Assembly: GCA_026873275.1 (NCBI GenBank)
Contig: JANTUC010000017.1
Span: 1-64,000 of the forward strand
Length of the DNA stretch: 64,000 nt
Direction: 5' to 3'
Source of the DNA: Pseudopithomyces maydicus
Lineage: Eukaryota > Ascomycota > Dothideomycetes > Pleosporales > Didymosphaeriaceae
A program made the position numbers and the translations under genes. A model generated the notes under the pieces. That model searched no databases, was not told the origin of the DNA, and worked only from the letters and a program-made list of their open reading frames with translations. Positions 34,246 to 46,879 of this stretch are shown one piece after another (the stretch's first letter is position 1; each line of letters begins with the position of its first letter).

Positions 34246-36627
34246 TTCCGATAGGCCAGAAAGGACTCAAGGAGAGAGGTAAATGGGTGAAGGAGCTGTA
34301 GCTTGTTCTATGGTCGAGATTCAAGCTCGATTGTAGTTCCGTTTCTGCGATCGTTTGTAAGATAAAGGACATATGTCGACATAACTATTTGGGTATTTCT
34401 ACCTATATTCAATATTTGAGGTGAGGGAAACAATACAATATTTTCCTATCTCAGGATCTACGATCATGACAACAGATTAAAACTCCTTGATGAGAGTAAT
34501 TTTAAGGATGGTTGAAGGACTTATGAATTGACCTGTCGAAACTTTCTAAAAGTTTTAGATCTACATCATTCTTAAAAGAAATACGCGTAGCCTCACACAT
34601 GATCGGTGTGTCCTGTTCTCCCGATTACACTTTATTTAACAGAGCTCCACTAAAATACAGAAGATTTACGTCACCGATACAAAATCATACGCTGCCACTG
34701 CATTGAGTTGTAAATTCCTCGTGATGCTGAAATTGGCTTCCGAACGTGCATAAACTTTGTCTATGAAAAGCTTCCCATGTTGACGCGATCGGCTTGAGGA
34801 ACCAGTTAGGTCGCGAATCGGAACCTTAATCCGCGAATTGGATTTCAATTTACGTTCTACTCGCTTAATAACCTATAATTTATGCTGGTTCATGACCGAA
34901 TTGCCAGGTATATAGTGGGTCTTTGGGAAGGAACCTGGCCTAAGACAACCCATGTTCAACCTTTCTTTCAAGGATCGATTTCAGCCAGTTGTATCAAGGG
35001 AGCAAGAGTTCGTTATCTCAGCGTTGGATGATATGTTTATATTCCTACTTAACATCTCATCCATAATCAACAATGAAGCGAGAGACAATTCAATATTTGT
35101 CGATCCTGCCAAAACAACCTAACTTTTGGTCACATCGTCGCTAGTAGCCCGCGGAATTCTTCGCCATGTCATTATGATACTTCTCAATGAATATTGACCA
35201 TCGTATATATGATTTCTCTGCGAAGACGCATCTAGGTCCCTCTGTTCAAAAGAAAAAACACGTGTCATCGTTTAGTTTGTTTCTAAAACATCGGATTGAT
35301 GTTGAGGCACTTTGCATCAGTTCAGATAAATATTATCCTGTGAAATATGGAAAGTCAGAGACCAATACAGGTCTTTCATAGCAGATAGCGCTTTATCAGT
35401 GTTGAAAAACTTAGAATGATCTTTGACACTTCCAGAACCATATCGTGAGTTCTCGTACTGTTTTTGATCCTACTATAGTGTGATGTGGTGCTAAATCTGT
35501 TGTTGGTGATGCAATTGCGATTTGGCGTCTGAATTGTCATCATGACGTTCATGTCACGGGTCATTGGCGAAAAATACTTCGCGATAATCAGCACTGGCAC
35601 AATCAATTTTTTCAACGGCGCATTGCAAATGCTTGAGTTTAAAACAATGTATGCAAACTAGCGAATAACCAAGTGCCTTCGTGGTCTTGAACGAGTGTGG
35701 ATGGTCATGTGAGCCGATCACCTTATGGAAAGGAGCATTTGGGTGGAAATTACTAAACCACCTCATGCAGCTAGTCGACGAAGCCACGGCTAGATTCAAC
35801 CTTTTGATTAACGTCGCAAAGACCCGTACAGGCCATGGCGACTCCAGCCAAAGGCAAATCAGCCACACACACAGAGATAATAAGCTTACACGACCCATTT
35901 TGGCGCTTGATCACAAAAGGTCTTATATCTATATAGAAATCTGAAGACCGTAAATGTTTTCGCACTTCGGAGAAAACTGTGACAATGAAAAGACGAGGGC
36001 GAGCTGTCGAAACCGCCGCTGCGGCAAATTTCAGTCCGTTCAAGATGCCGATGAATAAATCGATGACTTGCTTATAACTTGGGCCCGTGAAGATTATAAT
36101 AATCTTAGGCTCGGCTGTTTCATCGAGCTCAATCCAGCGCTTCCACATATTCAGCGTGTTTCAGAGTTCTTTCGGTGGTCAAAATGGTCCAATTACAACC
36201 ACACAAAAGTAGTATGTTGCATTTGCATGACCCAACGTCGTCGTTGGATCGCGCGGTGCCCAACGTGCGAAATGATTCAACGTATTAGACACGTTGAATA
36301 TTCAACCAGTGTGGGTGGTTTTGAAAGCTCGTGGCTGGTCACGGTCAATCCATGGTTCCATGCGGGGAGAATGATGTGTTGGAGACGCACTGGTCGGACT
36401 ACGGAAAATTGTTGGGTAAGTAACAGTTACATCACACATTGCATTTTCAAATATCACCTTACTCTGCCCTTTGTGCTGCCTGCTCGATATTGTCCGAGTA
36501 AAAGCAAAAGCGACGACGCATACCTTCCTAAATCTGACTACCTCGAGAAAGAACCTTTTACACACTTACCTCGCGCTGTTCGAGTAGGCTCACATCTCTA
36601 TTTCGTACAATATAATAGTTAGCCAAC
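34246..36627. other. 2.4-kb interval without supported genes
   Basis: Moderately AT-rich. The longest frame is a 184-codon plus-strand frame at 36068-36622. It has a few Cys pairs (CCICM, CPTCEM) but otherwise unlikely composition, ends just before the secreted-peptide start, and is probably non-coding or leader. No transposon ends were recognised. Confidence 0.45.
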
Positions 36628-36870
36628 ATGCTCACTGCCTCCTTTACCATCGCGATTTTTCTGGCAGCCACCGGCCTCAACTTCGCCGCTCCGCTCCATC
36701 AGTCCACCGCAGACGAGATAGTATCTTTAGCACCCCTCTCAATCTCAATGGAGGAAGCAGATCGCATGGAGCCGCGTGACAAAAGGTGGGGATGGGATAC
36801 ACCACAGGATGTCATCGGGACGTATCCGGACGGCAGTCGGAAATGCAGGATTTTCAGTCCGACGAAGTAG
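36628..36870 (+). CDS. small secreted pro-peptide with KR cleavage site
   Basis: An 80-residue frame begins with a good signal peptide (MLTASFTIAIFLAATGLNFA, cut before or after APLH). An acidic pro-region of about 30 residues follows, then a dibasic Lys-Arg (PRDKR) that Kex2 could cut to release a 27-residue peptide beginning WGWDTPQDV and containing one cysteine (SRKCRIF). Only one copy of the peptide is present, unlike yeast alpha-factor or ustiloxin-type precursors. No family is recognised. Short length and lack of introns make it uncertain, but signal, pro-region and processing site in order are unlikely by chance. Confidence 0.5.
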   Translation: MLTASFTIAIFLAATGLNFAAPLHQSTADEIVSLAPLSISMEEADRMEPRDKRWGWDTPQDVIGTYPDGSRKCRIFSPTK

Positions 36871-37357
36871 GCTTCCTCCTCTATTTTCATCTTTCTCTCT
36901 CTTGTATTCAGTTCCGTATCTGTGGGAGCTGTGCAGCCCCGATAATAAACGCGGTTGGACTAATGACAATGTAATAGTGGAAACATCGAGCAACCGTGTC
37001 CACCAGTGTTGTCGGAAAAGCAGTATGCGAAGTTACTTGACATTGAGTTATGCCACCGACCTGGAAAATGTTGCACTATGGATGCCAAACCAATACCGTG
37101 CAAAGTCCTAGCCGCTATGGGGAATGGATGGACCTACTGAATCATACCTCACATTTCTACAGATTTAGAGGAGATTACGACAGGTTAAGAGACAGATGTA
37201 ATGGCAAGAGAGAGGCGTGACGACAGCAGGAGTTTTGAAATTGCATCGGGGCTCGGATGCTAAAACGAGTGAAAATATATGTCTAGTCAATAATGTTGAC
37301 GGCGCAATTGCTATGGACTTCATATTATTGCTACACATGAAATATCATATTGTTACA

Positions 37358-39901
37358 TTATGTGTTCTCGGAATCTGTACCAAATGCCATCTGCATACGT
37401 TTTGCATGCGCTGCCCGCCTCTTTGCCAATGCAGTCATTGGCGGAGACGTATCTGGCACAGATGCTGCTTCGGTTGTGAAGGTCTCGACACTGACCGCGC
37501 TTGAAGAAGATGTATGCACCGATACACCTGGAATAGGCGGCGATACATCGGAGTGTTTGGCTTTAGCGGTATCATGTACCGCACTGGTGCTTGACGCAGC
37601 AGAGCTCGCCTGCAGACCAACGCCTGTTTCTGCTACGGCATCAATCTTCGAGTAAAATGATGTTGTTGGGATATCTGGCGTAGAAGAGATATCGATTGGT
37701 GTGTAAGCAATCGGATACTTGTCTGTTGCACTTGCACTAGACGTGAGGTGATGCAAAGCATTTTTGTGGACCTTAGACTCTTGAGAAGAGACCAATGACG
37801 AATTATCGTTCGGTATTTCACACGGTTCTTCCTCTCTGTTAGAATCAGATGTTGGGGGCGTAGAATTGGCTGGAGCAGTAGTGGATGGCCACGATGCTGC
37901 TTTAGGTAGACTCTCCAGGGATTCTTCCTCAGTTAAGACCTTTCTGGGGGCAGGGGTAGGGCGCCGACGTCGCCTTAGTGGAGGTGGTATGGGAGCACTG
38001 TCACTCCGCTGGAGGTTCTCATGGGACATTATTTGCTCTGTTGTGTCGGACTGGGGTAGTACTTCCATTGGTATCTTAGGCGGTACAGGTGGCGAGGGGG
38101 CCGGTCGAGAAGGCAGCGCTGGTATGTACTTCGGCGATACTTGACGCAAGTTTTGAATGTCGCTGGGACCGGAAGGCCCATCAGAGTCTTTCATCGATAT
38201 AGTAGATGTGGTGTCTATTAGAGCTGGAGGCCAATATGAAGAAGATCTTGGCACAATCGGCGATGACGTTGCTGATGTAGCGGGCGTAGAGGTTGTGACC
38301 GATGTAGCTGTATCAACACTTTGGTTGCTTTCATAACTGTAATAGCTTGCATGCACCGATTGTGGTGTGACCCGCGTCGATAAATCGTCCATCAAAGACG
38401 TTTGGCTCGGAAACTGAGGAAGCGCCGATGATCTGGACCCACGGTCAAGCATTGGCTTTTCAACAATGATAGTCTTCGAACCGTGCCTCATGGACGATAG
38501 AGATATGCTGACAGCATCATCTAGTGCAATCGATGCTGTAGAGTTCAACCTTTCGATGGGCCTCTCGCTCAATGTGGGCATTGGTCGCACCTGGTCATGG
38601 GACGCATGATTGCGCACCTCAAATGACCTCCTCGTTGTTATCTGCTCGGAGTGTGCACGAGGTCGAGCCAAGTCGAAGGATTTACGAGCTTTTTGATCAA
38701 GCGTGGATATGGAAGGGCTCACTTTGTCGAAGGATCTGCGACTTGATGGGCGATCCGGCGAGCGTGTTTTCGGGGCATCTGCTGTGTTTTCGCACATCCC
38801 CTGTGAGTTCTGAATTAGTATAGTGGGATGCAATGGCATCTGCTCAAGATTTGGAAGGCTTTTCCCGTCCGAGTGAATGTGAGGCTTCGAAGGATTTGGT
38901 ACTATGGGTGCATGATGGTTCTGAAGATGTATATCATCTGGAGTGCTTCCTGGAAGCTCCGCGAGAGCATGTAGATAAGGACGTACTGTAGCAAGATTAG
39001 CACTACGTTTGTTGCCCATCAACCACATTTACGAACCGAGCTTTTCATCTTTGATTTCTGGCTCCGATATCGTGATGCTGGGTACAGAAGAACTTTTCTG
39101 GTTCGTCCTCCACTTCTGCCTCAAACGAGGGCTTTTGATAACTTCACCGGAGCCATCGTCCGTCCACGGTGGTGCTGGAACAGGCAACTCGTAAATGGGA
39201 TCAGATGTTGCGTTCATCTCGGCAGCCTGCATGAGCTGGACAGCAGACATAAGACTTTGGTGGCATATCATCAGATGCTGCTGCTTGCTCACGAGCTTCT
39301 TCTGATGTGACAATGCCCACTGGAACTTTCGCCTCAGACTAGCAGTGCCACCATCATCTCCAGAAATGCGCACGGCCTCGATGAAGCGACCTATATCGTT
39401 TAAGCATCGCTCAATATCGCGAATGATTTCATCTATCCAGATCTTTTTGTCGGGCCATGATTCAAGATAATCTGCGATCGTGGGCGACGTGTACAGCCGC
39501 GAGGCTTCAGCGATATCCCGCCGCACGCGTTGAAGGTTGCTGACAAATACCTCGCTCTCTGAAGAGACCTTGCCTTGCGCTGAAGCCCAATCTGCGAAGT
39601 CGAATGCTGTAGATAGCGATGAAAGTGCTTTTGCGACGTCTTCTGAGGATGCTCTAGACAGCGCTATGGACTCGCGGTCCATTCCAGAGTCCTGGCTTGA
39701 TTTGCGTCCGAAGTGCTTCGATTTTACTGCGCGCTTCTCTGTGTGATCCAGCGACTTCGAGAGGGTATCTGGCAAGTATAGTCCTGCGCCTGGCATCATC
39801 TTTCTAGCGATCAAAGGACCTATAGAGTGTCCATAGAGGTGTGTATTTGGTGAATACACAGACCGTTGGTAGTCGCAAAATGCAGTTGAAACATACACCA
39901 A
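37358..39901 (-). CDS. large low-complexity fungal protein of unknown function
   Basis: Two exons (39037-39901 and 38986-37358 side, 37358-38985) separated by a 51-bp intron (38986-39036; GTTCGT, branch TGCTAAT, CAG) give 830 residues. Read unspliced, an in-frame TAA at 39029-39031 would split it into two false genes of 290 and 556 codons. Residues about 85-255 are helical (FADWASAQGKVSSESEVFV, WIDEIIRDIERCLNDIGRFI, KLVSKQQHLMICHQSLMSAV). The rest is Ser/Pro/Thr-rich with proline tracts. The C-terminus ends in a basic segment (KRRAAHAKRMQMAFG). There is no catalytic domain. The start could also be an internal Met near 39800 (MMPGAGLYLPD). A scaffold or regulatory role is possible but not shown. 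Confidence 0.72.
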
Positions 39902-40430
39902 ACACGCGCTTTCGCGGCTTATGCTATAATATGATGCCTATGGGCCTGGGACAAGGCAGATGCTAATGGTTCTGATATGCTGCGCAGCAAACTTGGAAAC
40001 AGGCGTGATTCTGATTGCGGTAGGACCGTCAGGGCCACGAGGAAGGCTGTGAACTGGTGGCACGAAACGCAGAGGATGGAACTAGCTAATACGCTTACCT
40101 CTGCGATACACGAGGTGGTTGCTCATTGGCTAATGACCACTTTTCCATACTGTGTTTCATCGGCACAAGGCAGCCTGCAGCACCGGAAATAGAAATCTTT
40201 ACACCAATGAAAATTGTTGAGAATACGGATGCCGGAAGCTGTCTAATACTGGGGGCCATTTCGCTGAGCCTTGTTGCAGTCCAGCCTGAAGATGAAAATG
40301 GCTCTCATGCCAGAAACCAGGTTTTGATAAGACAAAGTTTCACACAAAGCGTGCACGAAAGAAGGGAAAGCATCATATTATATATAAGAACCGAACACAG
40401 CGAATCGTGTTTTTCGATGTTCTACCTTGG
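39902..40430. other. intergenic, nothing recognised
   Basis: About 500 bp between two minus-strand genes. A 140-codon plus frame (40126-40548) overlaps the downstream gene's last exon in antisense and is rejected. The interval probably carries the 3' flank of one gene and the promoter of the other. Confidence 0.5.
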
Positions 40431-41990
40431 CTATTCATCAAGGCGGCGATTGACCGCCTCGCTAAAAGGCCGAGGCGGTTGGAGAGGTTCTCCGTTCTCA
40501 TCTGCAATTTGCACAAGAGCAGGGAAGATACACAGACTGCCTGACTGAACACCTTGCTCATTTTGCCAGTCGAAATCCCACGCAGTTGGCTGCGAGAAGA
40601 GTGTGAATGCAAATTGAGCGGATCGCTTGAGTATTTCCTCTAGGTTACGACTACGGGCACCGTTGTCCATGCGAGAGTCGGCAAAAGGCCGCAGAACACT
40701 ATCAAGAAGTGTCGCGGCAGCTTGTATATTGCGCGTACGGCCATCATTTGCTGAGAATGGGTTCCGATTGTACGAGGGTTGTAGGAGCTCTGCTGTCAGG
40801 GCGCGCCATTTACTGTACAGTAAGGAGTGGACTACCAATTTATTAGTGCCATGTCTACGTGGACGCTAAATAAACATACCTCGCGACTGATGTTCGACAT
40901 GGTTCATGGATTGTATAGATTTTGCGATTTCGGGTGGCAAAAAAGTCGTATTAGATGAGTCGTTCAGTCGTATCCGGGATGTGACAACCCAAGCAAGGCA
41001 GAACCTGAGTGCAATCTCTCTGGTTGTGGAGTTGTTGAGAAGCGTGCTCAGTGTCCCTACAGACACAGGCAAGTTCTCTCCAAGAGCCTGGAGATCATCA
41101 TAGTCAATCATTCCTGGGCTCACAGCTCGACTGTGGTAGTAGCTTTGGACGTGGTTCTTGATCAGGTTGCTGATCTTTGAGATTTCACCAGAGATGGCCT
41201 TGTCTTCGAGGGGTTGTGGGAGGCCATGCTCTAAAGCTGTAGCAATAGGGCTTCCACTTGAAAGCGACGTCGTCTTTGCAACTGGACCCTTTTCCCTGTG
41301 CATCAGAGCAACTGTGCTCGATTCTGGCTCACGAGTGGCACCAGTTGGTTTTCTACGTCGTAAGCAAAACCAAGCCAACAATCCAGCGATCAGAGCACCT
41401 GCTAGAAGACATCCAATAGCCACTCCAGCTACGGCCCCGCTTGAGAGCCCTCCCTTGCCAGATGTAGTAGGAACGGTGGTAGCAGTTCCAGCCCCAGATG
41501 AAGTAGATAATGGCGAAGCACTTTCCGAAATTTTAGTGGACTTGTTTGTCGACTGTGTCTCTGAAGATGTAGCTGATGTATCTGCAGGTGTAGCCGATGA
41601 AAATATTGCAGTTGAAGGCACTGCAGTAACATCTATCACCGTTCCGGTTACGCCGTTATTTGCAACAGTCCAATATTCGATTCCGTCCTGGACACCCTGA
41701 ATAAATTTAACTCCAAATACAGTTGCGGTAGGTGACGGGTCAAAAGTCTGTCCGCTCTTGGGGGTAGCGGTAATCGATACGGGGCTCGCCGAAAGAATCG
41801 TCCGCCACTCGGTGGATTTGACTTCTTCAAGGTCTTTCCCATCGGAGTTGAACCATAATGTACGTGTTTCCCAACCAGTAGCATCTCTCTCCTCGTAAAA
41901 TGTGATCGCTGTTGGGAAGGGAGCCTGAAAAGTGGCGGTGACGATCGAGACGAGCTCTTTAGGAACTGGGGCGGAAGATTTTTCACCCAT
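40431..41990 (-). CDS. single-pass membrane protein, unknown function
   Basis: Exons 40880-41990 and 40431-40831 (48-bp intron, GTATGT, branch CTAAT, TAG) give 503 residues. The N-terminal about 125 residues look like a folded ectodomain (YEERDATGWETRTLWFNSDG, GVQDGIEYWTVANNGVTG). A Ser/Thr-rich linker leads to a transmembrane helix at about 183-210 (GGLSSGAVAGVAIGCLLAGA) with a following RRRK stop-transfer. The cytosolic part of about 290 residues is helical and ends SLCIFPALVQIADENGEP. There is no cleavable signal peptide at the chosen start, so either the helix acts as a signal anchor or an upstream exon is missed. The family resembles uncharacterised ascomycete surface proteins. Confidence 0.7.
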
Positions 41991-42710
41991 AGCGGAACGT
42001 CAAAGATACAAGACAATCGTTGAGACTTTGATTTCCAATTGAACGCTCTCGAAGAACACCCCGGATCGTTACAAACGAAGATGCAAAATTCACTCGCAAG
42101 AACCAGCCTTCTGAAGAGCGAAAGTGGGAAGACCTTCAGCCTGGCATGCACAAGCTCCAGCTTATGTATATCAAGCCATCCGCCTGCACTAACAGGGCTG
42201 ATCCTGCACATCGTAAGCTAGGCAACCCGAATTACAGAGTTTTGGTACATGTGGGCATGTTGCACTATCACTGCGGCACTGCCCAACATAGGCATGGAGC
42301 ACGATCACACAACCTGTGGACTACAGATACCTATGTAACCTTTGCATAGCCTACCCCACCTGGAATTGCCTTTCCATCTTGTAGGCGCTCTCCATCAAAG
42401 GTATTTCTGCTCCATGCGCAAACACCGGTGGACCGCCGTAGCCTGGCCCTGCACCAATCCTTCAGCCCCCAATACGCCCACTCATCGCTTACGACGCCGA
42501 TAGCCTATAGGCCATCGATCTGCACCTCCTGGGGCTAGCTCACGCTCTTCATGCTCTTTGTGCAGCAAGGCTGGGGCTGTGCCGTCTCACCCCTGTCTTG
42601 CAAGGTCGGACGCAGCTCGCGCTGTTTTATAGCATGCAGAGGCTCAGCCTGCCCTCCAAATTTCGCGACACAAGGCTGTAACGAGAGCAATCAACACAAT
42701 TACCGGAACC
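41991..42710. other. divergent promoter region
   Basis: About 720 bp between the minus-strand membrane-protein gene and the plus-strand HSP70-like gene, so both promoters lie here. No gene or repeat was recognised. Confidence 0.55.
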
Positions 42711-45193
42711 ATGAACGGGTCAATGGAAGGCGAGAAACCACATATGGTGATTGGTATTGATCTGGGCATGACGGTACGTGTATCTCGATAGATTTGAGAC
42801 GAAGAGCTGGAGAGGAAGGGCCGACCAGAACGCCCGTCCCAAATGAGTTTAGCGCTGCAGTCATGATCAGCATCATGATGCGTCTTCTCTCTCCATGTAC
42901 TTCGCGCGCGCATGCAACAGGAGCAACTATGTATGGATTCATTATTTGAAGGAAATTTTGGAGATCTGTTTTCAGTAGCACCTTTTCAGACGGGTGGCTT
43001 TTGTGTGGTGAACCTTTAATCGCGAAAGTGATGGAAAGGATTCATTACTGTGCCCTTCGCTGGACAAATAAATCGGACATCCGATACTGCTCCCGATGTT
43101 GATGAGCACATATTCTACTAGTAACATACTGACTTATATCAAAGTGTACAGGTGTTGCCTATGCCAATCTCTCAATAGGAAGCGAAACCATCCGCTGGGT
43201 CCAGAAATGGCCCGGTCGCTTTCAAGCAAACGAAAATAAGGTACCCACAGTTGTTGTCTATCCAACAACAACACCAGATTCAGCACCGTCGTCGTGGGGT
43301 TTCCTCTCGGAAACGGTTGCGGAAACAACTGCCCAAGACAAAGATTACAAAGAATGGTTCAAGACACTACTCTCGCCGCCTCATCTTCTCAAAAAACAAC
43401 AGCAAGACCCGGAGAACGCACCAAGTTCGATGATCGAAGTTGAGAAGTGGTATCGGGATTATCTCAACAAGATGTTCGAGTATCTCGCCTTTAAGCTGGG
43501 TGGAGAACTTTCCGGGGTAGCTTGGGAGAACGCGAGAGTTGAGTTTATCTTCTCAGTGCCCACGACGTGGGAGCCAGTTCCTACAGTTGAGAGATTCAAA
43601 GTACTTGTCAAAGAAGCTGGATTTGGACAACACGACAGACACGTTGTGACCATAGGACTCACAGAAGCGGAGGCTGCAGCCGTTCACGTCTCAACCGAAG
43701 CTCCAGGCATATTCCGAGAAAACGACATCCTACTTGTTTGCGATGCTGGTGGTGGAACCACAGATTTGAGTGTACTCCGCGTCACTGGCACTCACAATCA
43801 AGCTATCAATCTTCAGCAGTTGGATGTTGTTTTCGGTGAAACTATTGGCAGTGCAGCAATTGACTACGAGTTCGAGAAGCTGGTATGTGAGAGACTGGAG
43901 CGTGCACACAGTGTAAAGCCACTACCTATCGACCCCGCAGACGCAGCTTGGGAGATGATGAAGAGCCGAGATTTCCAAGCTGTCAAGTGCGAATACGGAG
44001 CTCCAGATGATACGCCACTGTTCAGCATTGCGATCCCAAAACTCTCACATACCTACAGCAATGAAGAAATGGGCATACGCTCTGGAGAAGTGACATTCCA
44101 GCGTGAAGACCTGCAGCGTCTCTTCGACAAGCAAATCAACAAACTGCTTCAGCTGATAGATGCGCAACTGCAAAATCTTCTCCGCAAGTTTCCTGGAGAA
44201 CAAGTCGCACACCTGGTCTTATCGGGTGGCCTTGGAAACTCGGCATATGTGCAAGCACGATTACGGAAGCACTACGCAATCAACAGCATACCGAATGCAC
44301 GAGGCATTTCAGTACGCATCGCGCCCGATCCGCAACTAGCAGTCTGTAAAGGTCTTGTGGCAGATCGTATACGTAAGCTCATAACAAGTCATTCAGTTCT
44401 TGGGTGGCGCTGCTGTCGCTCATCGTACGGTACCATGTGTAAGATCATGTATGACAAGAAGAACCCAGACCATGCCGGGAAGGAACTTGTGCGTGATCCC
44501 CTGAATGGAAAGTTGTACATCATGCAGGCAATCGCTTGGTTCGGTAAGTGACGTCTCCACTACCTTAGATATACTTGCTAAAGTTGTGCAGTCAAGAAAG
44601 GCGAGCCAGTGTCAGTAGACAAGCCCATCGTACACAACTTTATCAAGAAAGTAACACCCGGAGATCCACGGCGAGCCTTCCCAACCAGCGTCATAGAATG
44701 CAACCTCGATGCCCCCGATCTCCCCGACCAAATGAACCAAGCAACGCGCGTCCTCTGCGAAATCTCATCCGACCTATCTTCCGCAGACGAGAAGAAGTTC
44801 ACCGAAAAAAACAAGCGGTTCTGGTCCCTCGGCAAGCACTACTTCAAAGTCGAATACCAAGTGCGCGTCATCATCGGCCCAGCCGACATCCGCTTCGAGC
44901 TGTGGTTCGACAACCAGAAGCTGTCTCGCGACCAGTCGATCCGGGTGGACTGGGCACCAGCGCCGTCGATGCCGCCGCCTCCCCCTGTAGACATATCGAT
45001 ATACAACAGGGTGGAGTTGCCGGATAGCTATCCCATGCATATGCATGGGGGTCCAGGTGGTACAAATGGGTCTGAGAACCTGGGTATCGATAGGACAGCG
45101 ACAGCAATCATTGACAATGCTCCTTTTGGAAAGTCTGGGAAGCCGGGAAAATTGTCGAGCATTATGGGAAAATCATGGCCGGTTTACAAATGA
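42711..45193 (+). CDS. HSP70-like ATPase (HSPA12-type)
   Basis: Exons 42711-42773, 43145-44543 and 44592-45193 give 687 residues. Splicing the 371-bp first intron onto an AAG acceptor restores the phosphate-1 loop GIDLGMTCTGVAYANLSIG. Phosphate-2 is DAGGGTTDLSVL, and the adenosine motif is LVLSGGLGNSAYVQARL. The nucleotide-binding domain carries insertions and is followed by about 200 residues that do not look like the canonical HSP70 substrate-binding beta-sandwich and lid. That matches the divergent HSP70/HSPA12-like ATPases expanded in filamentous fungi. The C-terminus has a proline run (APAPSMPPPPPVD). Client and role are unknown. The first intron is about five times longer than the others in the window. 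Confidence 0.85.
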
Positions 45194-45686
45194 GCATGTA
45201 CTAGGCATACGCTAATTGATTTTTGTAGATTGATATGATTTTATGTTTACAATTTGACAGAAGTCCCCATCGAGAAATTCGGTACGCTATTTTGTAAAAT
45301 TAACATTAGGACACCCAGTCTTTCCATTTTCACTGTCTACAATATTGGTAGGGAATTATATTTTATCTCGTTCATGGCGCAGCCAAACAGCATGACAGCG
45401 TGTCATTCTTCCGTCATCCCGGTTTGACTTCACAAAAATTCATGGGACTATCAAAATCCCCCAAAATAATAGCCAACGTGGAAATAAGAATGCATATTAG
45501 CCGTAGAAGCAACAATTGTGGAGAGAATAATTTGCGGGGTATGTGTAATCGCATCAGACTCGGCAATAGCCCCCGCTCCCACCAACGGGGAGAATTACTC
45601 ACTTTGGACGACCATCCTCCAATCACTCCCCTATAAAGACCACAACCTTTTAATGATGATCGCAAACAACATACCACAGACCAAAC
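45194..45686. other. intergenic, nothing recognised
   Basis: About 490 bp between two plus-strand genes. It ends in a TATA-like ATAAAG stretch and an A/C-rich leader before the next start. No other feature was noted. Confidence 0.5.
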
Positions 45687-46879
45687 ATGACCAACACAAT
45701 CGACCCATCAACCAACTCCCCCTCCAGCTCCCACCCCCCAATACCCTCCCGACTCTTCTCCTCCTCCTCCTCCTCCACCACCACTGCCTCCTCACTCGAA
45801 TCCTTCAAAACCCTTATCAACACCTCCAAGTCCATCCACTACCCCCTCTCCACAACCATCAAATCCAACATCCCCATCTACACCCTTCCCGCCTTCTCCT
45901 CCCTCTCACCCTCCCAGCGCTCCGCCCTCCAAGACGAATGGCACCACATCCTGCTCTCGGGCCCCGGCGTCTTCGTCACCGAAAACCTCTACCCCGACGC
46001 CTCGCTGCTGTCCCGCGTCACGGATGTATTCACTGCCATCATCGCCGCGGAGGAAGAAGAAGCTGCCACCGCCGCCGCTTCGTCTTCTTCTTCCTCAGGG
46101 GATGCTCGAGGTCCTGCTCGAGGCGACCACTTCGCCCCCCAGGCACGAATTCCCGGCTCTGGAACTCCTTCTCCAAGCACGCGCTCCACGACCCGGCGTC
46201 CTTCCTCGCCTACTACTCCAACCCGTGGATCCCGCTGATTGCATCCTCCTGGCTGGGACCCTCGCACCGGCTCACGGCCCAAGTCAACGTCGTTCATCCC
46301 GGCGGCGCGGCTCAAGTCCCGCACCGCGACTACCACCTGGGGTTCCAGGGGGACTCGGCGGTGCGCTCGTTCCCGCGGGGGGCGCACCTCGCGGCGCGGT
46401 TTCTGACGCTGCAGGGGGCGATCGCGCACTCTGAGATGGCGGTTGAGAGCGGGCCGACGAGGGTGCTGCCGTTCAGCCAGGTGTTTGAGCCGGGGTACGT
46501 TGCGTTCCGGGAGGGGTCGTTCCGGGATTTTTTTGCGCAGCGATACGTGGCGTTGCCGCTGGCGCGGGGGTCGGGGCTGTTCTTCAACCCGGCGGTGATG
46601 CACGCGGCGGGGTGCAACGACTCTGCTGGTATGAGGCGGGTTGCGAATTTGCTGCAGATATCGAGTGCGTTTGGGAAGCCGATGGAGAGCGTGGATACGG
46701 GGGTTTTGGTGGAGAAGACGTGGGGGGTGTTGAGGGAGAAGTATGCGGCGGAGGGGGAGAGCGAGGAGGTGAGGGCTTTTGTGGGGAATGTTGGGGAGGG
46801 GTATCCGTTTCCGACGAATTTGGATAGGAGGGTACCAGGGGAGGGGGAATGGCGCCGGAGAGCGAGCAGGAGGTGCTGA
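45687..46879 (+). CDS. phytanoyl-CoA dioxygenase (PhyH)-type oxygenase, frameshift
   Basis: The start at 45687 gives 151 codons, up to GDHFAP. The remainder continues in the next phase (LWNSFSKHALHD to the stop at 46879). One extra C in the six-C run at 46135-46140 joins them into 397 residues without an intron. Iron ligands of the Fe(II)/2-oxoglutarate family are present after the run: HRD (HxD) near residue 213 in QVPHRDYHLGF, and the distal His near 304 in FNPAVMHAAG. An Arg (RRVANLLQ) follows that could bind 2-oxoglutarate. The N-terminal 40 residues are Ser/Pro/Thr-rich. PhyH-like enzymes hydroxylate acyl chains or secondary metabolites; the substrate is unknown. The long minus-strand frame over this gene is a GC-driven shadow. 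Confidence 0.78.

Noticed and set aside
36068..36622. 184-codon plus-strand frame upstream of the secreted peptide
   Set aside because: Odd composition, no conserved motif beyond scattered cysteines, no start context; it probably overlaps the peptide gene's promoter.
36628..36870. Mating pheromone precursor
   Set aside because: There is one KR site and one 27-residue peptide only, without repeated peptide copies or a CaaX ending, so the pheromone reading is not supported.
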